The notes under the pieces: model-generated
Databases searched by the model: none
What the model was told of the DNA's origin: nothing
Seen by the model: the letters and a program-made list of their open reading frames with translations, nothing else
Part shown: in pieces, positions 56,573 through 64,000 of the stretch
How positions within the stretch are numbered: the stretch's first letter is position 1
Layout: every line of letters begins with the position of its first letter
Made by a program: the position numbers and the translations under genes
Source of the DNA: an uncultured Flavobacteriaceae bacterium
GTDB taxonomy: Bacteria > Bacteroidota > Bacteroidia > Flavobacteriales > Flavobacteriaceae
NCBI GenBank assembly: GCA_947494205.1
Contig: CANLUH010000011.1
Coordinates: forward strand, 1-64,000
DNA length: 64,000 nucleotides
Direction of reading: 5' to 3'

Positions 56573-56596
56573 AAAAACACTGGGCCACGTGTTTTT
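56573..56596 (+). other. Hairpin in the 5' leader of paralogue 2
   Basis: AAAAACAC (56573-56580) and GTGTTTTT (56589-56596) form a perfect 8-bp stem around TGGGCCAC, 68 bp before the ATG at 56664. The second arm ends in T5, so it resembles a weak terminator or leader attenuator. No equivalent was seen before paralogue 1. The rest of this 280-bp gap shows nothing distinctive. Confidence 0.4.
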
Positions 56597-56663
56597 CTTA
56601 TTACAACTCTCTTTAAAACTTAATCGGTTTAAAAGAAAGTAATTAACCCAAAAATTTGCTACC

Positions 56664-59600
56664 ATGAAAAAAAATACTCAAACGGGTACTGTAACTACTT
56701 ATGCCCAAAAATTACTGTTAATTTTTGCTCTAATATTAGGCTCAACAACCTTTTATGCTCAAAATTCACCCGTAGAAGTTTCTGTAAACTGGCCAAGATG
56801 GTCTTCAGAAAATAGAGTTGAAATTTATAATCCTAGTGGTAGCTTAATTACTACTATAGATAACGGATTTACAGGTGGCATTAATAATTCTTTTTCTACA
56901 TCTGTTGATTTAGGTTGTTTACCAGACGGAAACAACTACTCTATTATTATGTTCGATAATTTTGGTGATGGCTGGAATGGCTTTTCATCAAATATTACAA
57001 TACAATCGGCAGGGAATACAGTATTATTTAATTCTGGAAATGCAGCTTCGCAATCAGGAGTAACACTTAATTTTAATGTATTTGGAGGAAATTGCAACAC
57101 AACAGATAATGACAATGATAACGATAATGGTACAGACCTAGCAGAAGGCCCTGGAGGAATTACCACTAATATAGGTTTATGGTTAAAGGCTAACCAAGGC
57201 GCAGGAGTAAATGACGGTCAAGCAGTTTCATCATGGAACGATCAAGCAAATAATAATGATGCTACTGTAAATGTTCCTCAGCAAGCACCAACTTATAGAG
57301 ACAATCCTAATTTTAATGTTAACTTTAATCCAGTAGTAGATTTTGAAAATAATCCAGCAACAGCAGGAGTAGATTTTTCATACAACGATACAGATAGAAA
57401 TGAAATGGAAGGTGCTGGTGGTTACTACTCCGATGATATCTATGTAGTGGTTATTCCAGATATTAATTCAACATCTGCAACACCAAGTATGGATATTTTT
57501 TGTTCAGACTCAAACACTTCTCAACAAGCAACCGATGGAACAGGAATTGGGTTAGGTCGTTATTCTGTACGATTTCCAAATGAAGTATTAGCTTATGCAC
57601 ATGGTACAACACCTAACGGATTTACACCTGTAAATAATAGAGGTTATGGTGTAGCACAATCTGGTAATTCTATTAATTATGATAATGTAGGGATTATAAA
57701 TGCAAGACACAATAACAATAATACGAGATACCAATTATTATACAATAGTGAAGATGTAGTGAACACAGAAGTTGGTGTACCACAATTTGGAACTATAGAC
57801 AATGGGAAATATTGGTTAGGAAGAAGTGAAGGGTTTAATGGAAGTTTAGATGGCCGTTTACTAGAAGTTATTTCTTTTACAGCAAGAAACAACCAAACAG
57901 ACAGAGATAAAATAGAATCATATTTAGCAATAAAATACGGCATTACATTAGGTATAAATGGAGTAAGTCAAGATTACGTAGACTCAAATGGAACAATTAT
58001 TTGGGATGCATCAGCAAATACAGGTTATAATTTTGATATTGCCGGTATAGGAAGAGATGATAATTCAATATTAAACCAAAAACAATCTAGAAGCGTTAAT
58101 AACAGTACAATTGTTTCATTATCATTAACTAACACAGAGTTAACTAACAATCTGAATACAGAAACCTTTACTACAAATAACGATTTCTTAGTATGGGGAA
58201 ATAATGGATTAAACACTAATGCATCTACTAGTTCTATAGTTGTAGACTTAGGACCTGCTACTGTAACAACAGTAACAGATATGATGAATAGAAGTTGGAA
58301 AATTACTGAAACACCATCTAGCACCATAGGTAAAGTTGAGGTTTCAGTTTTCGATACTGATTTTGCTGGACTGCCTGCTTTAGTAGGAAATGATGCTTAT
58401 GTAATGATTGTTGCTAGCGATGAAAACTTCACACAAAATGTAAAAACAATTTTTATGGATCCTAGCACTTTTAATGGTTTAGCAACTAGAGAAGGTAAAT
58501 TCGATTTTCGCGATACACAATACTTTACTTTTGGAGTAGCACACGAAGAAATTAGAACAAGACACTTAGGATTCGACGGTATAGATAACTTCACTTTAAT
58601 AGGAGACAAATTAGATTTAGCAGGACGTTTTACAGTATCGGCTTGGGTAAAACCAGATGGATCTAACTCAGCAAATTCTCACAAAACAGTAGTTGCTAAA
58701 AGTGATGGCACAGAAGGTTATAAATTATTCCTTACAGATGATAATAAAGTAAATTTTGCTGTAGGCGATACTGCTTTAGATAGAATAGAATCTAACACAA
58801 CATTACCAAACAATGTATGGCACCATGTTGCTGCAACTTACGATGGTAATGTAGCAAGATTATATATCGATGGTATTTTAGACAACTCTTCTACCATGAT
58901 AGCATCGACAGCAAACAGTTCGCAATTCGCAATTGGCGCTTTATATGTAGATAGCGACAACATAAGTAATCACTTTAAAGGTGACTTAGATGAAATTCGT
59001 ATATGGGATGAAGCCTTATCTCTAGAGCAATTACGTTACATAATGAATCAAGAGATTGTTAGAAACGGTGACAAAGTAAATGGTGTTATTATACCAAATA
59101 CAATTACTAAAAACGATATTGAGGCGGTAGACTGGTCTAACCTATTAGCCTACTACTCTATGAATTCTTATATAGGAACACACTTAAATGATGTTTCAGG
59201 AAATGGTAATAGAGGTAGCTTAGCAGATCCAGACCAATTTACTTTAGAGTTTCAATCTTCTCCCCTTCCATACAGATCTTCAACTAACGGAAATTGGGAT
59301 GATAACTCTACTTGGGAAAACGGTATAGAACAATATATTCCTGGATCAGCTTCTATAGTAAACCCAAACATTACAGTAGATTGGAACATTGTTAAAACAG
59401 AAACAAATATTACATTAGAAAACTCAAGTTTACCAGCTACAAAAAATGATAACAGAACACTTTTAGGTTTATCTATAGAAAACGCACAAGTAACTGTAGA
59501 CGGAAATAATGATATAGATACAGGAAATGGATTAACTATAACACACTATTTAAACATAGACGGAAAGTTAGACCTACAAGGCGAATCACAACTAATACAA

Positions 59601-61160
59601 ACTATCGGCAGTGATTTCGATGCCAATAGCTCTGGAACATTAGAACGCGACCAACAAGGTACTAAAGATTTATACACATACAATTACTGGGGATCTCCTG
59701 TAGGTGTTAGCAATACTACAAGTAATAATAACAGTTACACTGTTGCAGATGTTTTAAGAGATGGAACAGATCCAAACAATATTGTTGATATCAACTACAC
59801 TTCTGCTGGGTTTGATGGAAACAATGGTTCACCTATAACAATAGCAGATTTCTGGCTATTTAAATACAGTAATGAAAGTGGAAGCTTTTACGATTGGAGT
59901 CAAGTAAGAAGTACAGGAACGCTTTTAGCGGCTGAAGGTTTTACAATGAAAGGTGTAGAAAACACCAATAACAATGTAGCTTTAGAGCAGAACTATACCT
60001 TTGAAGGTAAACCAAATAACGGAGACATAACATTACCAATTACAGAAGATAACGAATACTTAGTAGGAAACCCTTATGCTTCGGCTTTAGATGCTAATCA
60101 ATTTATTATAGATAATGCAGCTACTATTACAGGTACAGGAGCAACAAACGGAACATTATACTTCTGGGAACACTGGGGCGGAGGCTCTCACGTTACAGCA
60201 GAATACCAAGGTGGTTATGCTACATACAACTTATCTGGAGCTGTACCAGCAGCAGCTTTAGGAGTAAACACTCTAGGAAGTGGCGGAACACCAACAAAAT
60301 TACCAGGACGTTACATTCCTGTAGGACAAGGCTTTTTTGTTAGCGGAGAAGCAACTGGAAACATTGTATTTAACAACGGACAACGTGCCTTCGAAAAAGA
60401 AGGAAGTAACTCTATTTTTGTAAAAAATAGTAGTAACTTATCTAATAGTACTGCTGTAGAAACAGATAATAGATTAAAAATTAGATTAGGCATAAATTCA
60501 GCTAGCACAATACGCAGACAAATTTTAGTAACCGCAGACGATAATGCTACTGCAGGAATGGATTACGGTTACGATGCTGAAAATGTAGAATCACAAATAG
60601 ATGATCTGTTTTGGATGGTAGACGATACTAAACTATCTATTCAAGGAATCGATACTATTAACGAAGACTCTATATTACCTTTAGGACTACAAACAAGTTC
60701 AGATGGAGAAAATACATTTAAAATTGATGCTTTAGAAAACGTACCAGAAGATTTAAATATATACTTATACGATTCTGAAACTGAAATATATCACGATTTA
60801 AGAGCTGGAGACATTACTTTAAACTTAATCGCTGGAGATTATTTTGAACGCTTTGACATACGTTTTAAAAACGGAGAAAACACCGAAGTACTTAGCGTTG
60901 AAGATTTTGAAATTGACGAAACAGGAATACAATACTACTTTGCAAACGGAACAAAAAGCATTGTAATAAATAATCCTGAATTAAAATTCATTATCTTCGT
61001 AAGGTTATACAACATAACAGGACAAAAAGTCCAAGAGTTCGATTCTGTCGATACTCAAAACTATGTAGAACTTAAAACGAATGCGATAGCTACTGGAAAT
61101 TATATCTTAGAAATTATAACCACAAACGGCAGACTATCAAAGAAAGTGTTAATCGAATAA
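56664..61160 (+). CDS. Giant multidomain LamG-type T9SS cargo protein (paralogue 2)
   Basis: The protein has 1498 residues. It has a signal peptide (about 1-32) and the same N-terminal domain as its neighbour (about 34-145; NWPRWSSENRVEIY, MFDNFGDGWNG). A short Asp/Asn linker (NDNDNDNG, about 150) comes next, then the first LamG-like region (about 165-430), the classical LamG domain (about 635-810; TVSAWVKPDG, VWHHVAATYDG, LDEIRIWDEAL), the shared beta-rich part and a T9SS sorting domain ending GRLSKKVLIE. Compared with paralogue 1 it lacks the MAM-like and choice-of-anchor-D modules, a difference of about 300 residues at one point; the remainder aligns closely along its length. It is predicted to be surface-exposed and binding, with no catalytic residues recognised. 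It ends with its own terminator. Confidence 0.87.
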   Translation: MKKNTQTGTVTTYAQKLLLIFALILGSTTFYAQNSPVEVSVNWPRWSSENRVEIYNPSGSLITTIDNGFTGGINNSFSTSVDLGCLPDGNNYSIIMFDNFGDGWNGFSSNITIQSAGNTVLFNSGNAASQSGVTLNFNVFGGNCNTTDNDNDNDNGTDLAEGPGGITTNIGLWLKANQGAGVNDGQAVSSWNDQANNNDATVNVPQQAPTYRDNPNFNVNFNPVVDFENNPATAGVDFSYNDTDRNEMEGAGGYYSDDIYVVVIPDINSTSATPSMDIFCSDSNTSQQATDGTGIGLGRYSVRFPNEVLAYAHGTTPNGFTPVNNRGYGVAQSGNSINYDNVGIINARHNNNNTRYQLLYNSEDVVNTEVGVPQFGTIDNGKYWLGRSEGFNGSLDGRLLEVISFTARNNQTDRDKIESYLAIKYGITLGINGVSQDYVDSNGTIIWDASANTGYNFDIAGIGRDDNSILNQKQSRSVNNSTIVSLSLTNTELTNNLNTETFTTNNDFLVWGNNGLNTNASTSSIVVDLGPATVTTVTDMMNRSWKITETPSSTIGKVEVSVFDTDFAGLPALVGNDAYVMIVASDENFTQNVKTIFMDPSTFNGLATREGKFDFRDTQYFTFGVAHEEIRTRHLGFDGIDNFTLIGDKLDLAGRFTVSAWVKPDGSNSANSHKTVVAKSDGTEGYKLFLTDDNKVNFAVGDTALDRIESNTTLPNNVWHHVAATYDGNVARLYIDGILDNSSTMIASTANSSQFAIGALYVDSDNISNHFKGDLDEIRIWDEALSLEQLRYIMNQEIVRNGDKVNGVIIPNTITKNDIEAVDWSNLLAYYSMNSYIGTHLNDVSGNGNRGSLADPDQFTLEFQSSPLPYRSSTNGNWDDNSTWENGIEQYIPGSASIVNPNITVDWNIVKTETNITLENSSLPATKNDNRTLLGLSIENAQVTVDGNNDIDTGNGLTITHYLNIDGKLDLQGESQLIQTIGSDFDANSSGTLERDQQGTKDLYTYNYWGSPVGVSNTTSNNNSYTVADVLRDGTDPNNIVDINYTSAGFDGNNGSPITIADFWLFKYSNESGSFYDWSQVRSTGTLLAAEGFTMKGVENTNNNVALEQNYTFEGKPNNGDITLPITEDNEYLVGNPYASALDANQFIIDNAATITGTGATNGTLYFWEHWGGGSHVTAEYQGGYATYNLSGAVPAAALGVNTLGSGGTPTKLPGRYIPVGQGFFVSGEATGNIVFNNGQRAFEKEGSNSIFVKNSSNLSNSTAVETDNRLKIRLGINSASTIRRQILVTADDNATAGMDYGYDAENVESQIDDLFWMVDDTKLSIQGIDTINEDSILPLGLQTSSDGENTFKIDALENVPEDLNIYLYDSETEIYHDLRAGDITLNLIAGDYFERFDIRFKNGENTEVLSVEDFEIDETGIQYYFANGTKSIVINNPELKFIIFVRLYNITGQKVQEFDSVDTQNYVELKTNAIATGNYILEIITTNGRLSKKVLIE

Positions 61161-61190
61161 GATTATATTTTGTTTTAAGTAAAAAAAGAA

Positions 61191-61221
61191 GAAAATCCCA
61201 AGAGTAAATCTTGGGATTTTC
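61191..61221 (+). terminator. Intrinsic terminator after paralogue 2
   Basis: GAAAATCCCAAGA (61191-61203) and TCTTGGGATTTTC (61209-61221) form a perfect 13-bp stem with a 5-base loop followed by ATTTATAT, 31 bp after the stop codon. Confidence 0.88.
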
Positions 61222-61287
61222 ATTTATATATAATGTCTTCTTTTTTAATAGCATTATAAATGATTATGTTTACAGTAAGCATTTTAA

Positions 61288-61445
61288 TAACGTGAGTTCG
61301 ATAAAAAACTATTTTTAAAAACTAATTAATAATTGATTAAACTTTATTGTCAGGTTGAGCCTTTCGTCTCCGCTCAAGGAGACATATCTCTATTCTATTA
61401 TAAAAGTATATGTCATTGTTAAATGTTTATGTCGAACTCACGTTA
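61288..61445. repeat. 158-bp MITE-like element with perfect 14-bp terminal inverted repeats
   Basis: TAACGTGAGTTCGA (61288-61301) and TCGAACTCACGTTA (61432-61445) are perfect inverted repeats. Inside are nested inverted repeats: TTGAGC/GCTCAA (about 61354-61375) with TGTC/GACA outside, and GACATAT/ATATGTC (61381-61387, 61408-61414). There is no ORF. The right end lies 22 bp before the AAA ATPase start, so the element could influence that gene's promoter or leader RNA. Sequences with ACGTGAGTTCGA recur between genes in flavobacteria, which supports a dispersed repeat, but copy number cannot be seen here. Confidence 0.72.
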
Positions 61446-61467
61446 AATAAGATTACAAAATAAAATT

Positions 61468-62544
61468 ATGTCAAAACTACTTAAAGCTTTCGATTCGTAT
61501 AATGACTTTGAACGTACCTCTTTCTTTACATTATCGTTTAATGAATTATCTTCTGTAATGAGTTTTAAAACGCCTCTAGAAGAATCTAAAGAGAATATCA
61601 CCAAGGTTTTAGACCTAATTGAATTAGAAGAAAATAATTATGAAATCATTTTTAAAGCTTGGAATACAGAAGATTCTAGTAACGCTGACTTTAGTAAAGA
61701 TTTCCCTTTTCAATTACTTTATAAAAGCAATCATAAAAAATGTTTAATATGGATTACTCTTGAAAGAGATACTCTAGATGTAGAATTTCTTTATGATTGT
61801 AAAGATGAAACATTAGAGCAATGGGTTATAGATATGAATCATAAATTAAGGCAAACTCTTGGCTTATCTAAAACATCTACTTTTAATGTATTAATTAAAT
61901 CGCATTCGCATTTTGATGTAGAAGACGTAAAAACAGAAAACTTAGATTTAGATATTAAAAGTAATTATAATGATGACTTTGAAAATACACATAACACGAT
62001 TTCTGAAGCCATAGCATCAAAACAATCTGGACTAATACTACTTCACGGTATACCAGGAACAGGTAAAACGACCTATATAAAGAGCTTAATTAGTAATCAC
62101 AATAATTTAAATTTCATTTTTATTCAAAATGAATTTGTAAATAATCTTTTAGACCCCGATTTTATTTCTTTCTTATTACAACAGCGAAATGCGATACTAA
62201 TTATTGAAGATGCTGAAAAAGTACTAACATCCAGAGAGCAATCCAACCAGAACTCGGTAGTGTCTACTATTTTACAATTAACCGATGGTCTATTTAGCGA
62301 CTACCTAAACATTAAAGTTATTTGTACTTTTAATACCAGTTTATCTAAAATAGATACAGCTTTAATGCGTAAAGGAAGAATGATCGCTATGTACGAGTTT
62401 AAAGCTCTTACGTTAGAAAAAACTAACAATTTGTTAACTACTTTAAAACTTAAAAACACAGATAAAGGACTTACCATTTCTGATATCTACAACTATACAG
62501 ACGCTAACTATAACAACTTAGAGCGTAATAAAATTGGGTTTTAA
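61468..62544 (+). CDS. AAA-family ATPase (BCS1/classical AAA-like)
   Basis: This 358-residue cytosolic protein has an N-terminal part (1-165) of no recognised family. The AAA core from about 170 shows Walker A GIPGTGKT (193-200), Walker B AILIIEDAE (about 246-254), a sensor-1-like CTFNTS (about 290), and the arginine-finger region MRKGRM (about 305). The C-terminal lid is short. Single-ring AAA proteins of this type usually remodel or unfold a protein partner, but the partner here is unknown. It is 64 bp upstream of a membrane TPR protein on the same strand, probably one operon. A 158-bp inverted-repeat element sits directly upstream. Confidence 0.88.
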   Translation: MSKLLKAFDSYNDFERTSFFTLSFNELSSVMSFKTPLEESKENITKVLDLIELEENNYEIIFKAWNTEDSSNADFSKDFPFQLLYKSNHKKCLIWITLERDTLDVEFLYDCKDETLEQWVIDMNHKLRQTLGLSKTSTFNVLIKSHSHFDVEDVKTENLDLDIKSNYNDDFENTHNTISEAIASKQSGLILLHGIPGTGKTTYIKSLISNHNNLNFIFIQNEFVNNLLDPDFISFLLQQRNAILIIEDAEKVLTSREQSNQNSVVSTILQLTDGLFSDYLNIKVICTFNTSLSKIDTALMRKGRMIAMYEFKALTLEKTNNLLTTLKLKNTDKGLTISDIYNYTDANYNNLERNKIGF

Positions 62545-62607
62545 AATAACAAATTATAACACAATCGGCAATTAACCATATTCTAAGATTACAAATAAAA
62601 CCATACA

Positions 62608-63537
62608 ATGCTACAACCTAAAAAAATATTAATACTATTTACGCTATTAATAAGCACTGGAGTCTTAGCATGTATAAACGAGTATAGAACATTATTAACA
62701 GGGGAGGTTATCTACACCCATCCAATGAATGGAAAAGTATGGACTCAGAAAATTGATACAGTTAAATTACGAGAAAAGTCCAATAAACTTTTATTACAAT
62801 ACAAAACTACAGATTCACTAGAATACTTATCTGATTACGCAGCGTCTTTAATTTACTTAAAAGACTATAATAGAGCTAAAACTATTTATGAAGAGATAGA
62901 AGAAAAAAAGCCTAACCTTTATACTACCGCTTCTAATCTTGGAACCATTTACGAACTAATAGGTAATCCAGAATTAGCACTTGAATGGATAAAAAAATCC
63001 ATAAAACTAAATCCAGATTCTCATAAAGGCTCTGAGTGGATTCATATAAAAATTTTAGAGTTTAAAATTAGCAACTCTAACGATTACAGAAAGTCAATAC
63101 TAGAACTAGATTTCAGTGATGAAGCTATCCCTGTAAATCGCAATTATTACGACTTAAAGGAATTATCCTATCATATTTGGCATCAATTAAGAGAACGTTC
63201 TAATTTTGTAAAACCTGAAAATAAAATTGTTGGTAATATTTATTTCGACCTTGGCAATATTTTAGCTCAAACTAAAGATGTACAAGCTGCATTAGAAAGT
63301 TACAATGCAGCTAAAGAATATGGTTTTTCATCTCCATTAATGGAAAAAAGAATAATAGCTTTTGAAAAACTTGCTAAAAAAACCGAGCCATATAAAGATG
63401 TTAAAAAATTACAGAAAACTGTAGAACAGAACTTTTGGACGACATTATGCATTATTTTTATTGCTTTCATCTTATTCGTATTCCTTGCTATAAAAGCTTA
63501 TAATAAAATATTAAAAAAGAAAAATCCTAAAACATAA
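62608..63537 (+). CDS. Membrane-anchored TPR-containing lipoprotein-like protein
   Basis: This 309-residue protein has an N-terminal signal with a lipobox-like VLAC (Cys about 22), so it may be a lipoprotein. It has TPR-type helical repeats (about 60-125; NRAKTIYEEIEE, TTASNLGTIYELIGNPELALEWIKKSIKLNPDS) and another near 210-235. It has one C-terminal membrane span (about 275-298; LCIIFIAFILFVFLAIKAY) and a short basic cytosolic tail. TPR domains mediate protein contacts. Its gene follows the AAA ATPase by 64 bp, so they may work together. The stop codon lies inside the loop of the downstream terminator. No specific family name can be given. Confidence 0.82.
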   Translation: MLQPKKILILFTLLISTGVLACINEYRTLLTGEVIYTHPMNGKVWTQKIDTVKLREKSNKLLLQYKTTDSLEYLSDYAASLIYLKDYNRAKTIYEEIEEKKPNLYTTASNLGTIYELIGNPELALEWIKKSIKLNPDSHKGSEWIHIKILEFKISNSNDYRKSILELDFSDEAIPVNRNYYDLKELSYHIWHQLRERSNFVKPENKIVGNIYFDLGNILAQTKDVQAALESYNAAKEYGFSSPLMEKRIIAFEKLAKKTEPYKDVKKLQKTVEQNFWTTLCIIFIAFILFVFLAIKAYNKILKKKNPKT

Positions 63538-63550
63538 TGTTTTAGGATTT
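63522..63550. terminator. Bidirectional terminator overlapping the TPR gene stop codon
   Basis: AAATCCTAAAAC (63522-63533) and GTTTTAGGATTT (63539-63550) form a perfect 12-bp stem. The 5-base loop holds the TPR gene's TAA. T-rich sequence follows on both strands, so it also serves the convergent hisS, which ends at 63577. Confidence 0.9.
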
Positions 63551-63576
63551 TCTATTTTATAATACAAACGTCTACT

Positions 63577-64000
63577 TTAAGACTTCACAGCACTTATTAA
63601 ATCCTCTAAAGTCACTTTAGATTGTTCTCCTAAATTCATATCTTTTAATGTATACACATTATCACTCATTTCTTGTTCTCCAACTAAAACCACAAAAGGA
63701 ATTTCACGCTTGTTAGCATAATTCATTTGCTTTTTCATTTTAGCTGCATCAGGATATAATTCTGCACTAATACCTTCTTCTCTTAATGCTTTTACAGCTT
63801 TTAAACTAAATAACGCCTCTTTATCACCAAAGTTTATAAATATAACCTCTGTACTTTTAGTAATCGTTTCAGGGAATAAATTGAGCTGGTCTAATACAAT
63901 TTCTATACGATCTAAACCAAAACTAATACCTACGCCACTTACATCTTTAAGTCCAAAAATACCCGTTAAGTCATCATAACGACCACCGCCTCCTATAGAG
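63577..64000 (-). CDS. hisS: Histidyl-tRNA synthetase, C-terminal part (cut by right edge)
   Basis: The last 140 codons of a class II synthetase are visible, ending at TAA (63577-63579). The sequence reads GGGGRYDDLTGIFG and then GVGISFGLDRIEIVL, the conserved HisRS GGRYD segment and class II motif 3. The anticodon-binding domain follows (TEVIFINFGDKEAL, KAVKALREEGISAELYPDAAKMKKQMNYANKR), then a terminal helix ending AVKS. The N-terminal catalytic core lies beyond base 64000. It charges tRNA-His and is a housekeeping gene; it faces the TPR gene across a shared terminator. Confidence 0.96.
   Translation of the reverse strand, partial: SIGGGGRYDDLTGIFGLKDVSGVGISFGLDRIEIVLDQLNLFPETITKSTEVIFINFGDKEALFSLKAVKALREEGISAELYPDAAKMKKQMNYANKREIPFVVLVGEQEMSDNVYTLKDMNLGEQSKVTLEDLISAVKS

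Noticed and set aside
1-64000. tRNA, rRNA, CRISPR arrays, integrases or transposase genes
   Set aside because: No sequence matching these was recognised on either strand; only short non-coding inverted-repeat elements were seen.

Overview
The window looks like a flavobacterial (Bacteroidota, Flavobacteriaceae) chromosome segment. The DNA is AT-rich, several secreted proteins end in type IX secretion (T9SS) sorting domains of the 'YPNP/FPNP' type, there is a plug-type TonB receptor and a UpxY-like NusG paralogue, and one candidate promoter resembles the Bacteroidota -33 TTTG / -7 TAnnTTTG pattern. No rRNA, tRNA, CRISPR array or classical IS element was recognised.

Region 1 (1-35,997, all minus strand) is one long biosynthetic locus, cut by the left edge of the window. 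In transcription order it encodes a NusG/RfaH/UpxY-like antiterminator, a TonB-dependent receptor, a PKS whose N-terminus is an LnmK/Pnap_2097-like acyltransferase/decarboxylase domain, an outer-membrane barrel protein, a free-standing ACP, a JmjC/cupin_8 protein, a small unknown protein, a second PKS, and a giant PKS-NRPS hybrid with no stop codon before base 1. None of the seven ketosynthases is followed by an acyltransferase, so this is a trans-AT system. The deduced line is: LnmK-like/ACP loading; KS1-ACP; KS2-KR (+ free ACP); KS3-ACP; KS4-KR-ACP; KS5-DH // ACP-ACP; KS6-DH-KR-ACP; KS7-ACP; C-A-PCP; C-A-PCP; C-... The locus therefore reads from loading to chain extension in gene order. The product is predicted to be an acyl-primed polyketide-peptide hybrid. 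No trans-AT, thioesterase or phosphopantetheinyl transferase lies in the window. Unusual points are three KS domains with a degenerate HGTGT motif, a JmjC protein with Asn at the usual iron-binding Asp, two modules split between polypeptides, a recent ACP duplication, and a MITE-like element between the last two megasynthase genes.

Region 2 (35,998-36,692) is an AT-rich divergent intergenic region with a terminator-shaped hairpin, repeated TATATTTTGC boxes and a perfect palindrome.

Region 3 (36,693-45,733, plus strand) is a three-gene unit: a two-repeat secreted protein with a T9SS domain, a 2231-residue SpvB/RHS protein with a toxin-like C-terminus, and an overlapping small lipoprotein that could be its immunity protein. 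A strong terminator closes the unit.

Region 4 (45,773-64,000) holds acetyl-CoA synthetase (minus), a secreted M14 carboxypeptidase, two very large paralogous LamG-type T9SS cargo proteins, an AAA ATPase behind a 158-bp inverted-repeat element, a membrane TPR protein, and the C-terminal part of hisS (minus, cut by the right edge). Good intrinsic terminators follow most of these genes.
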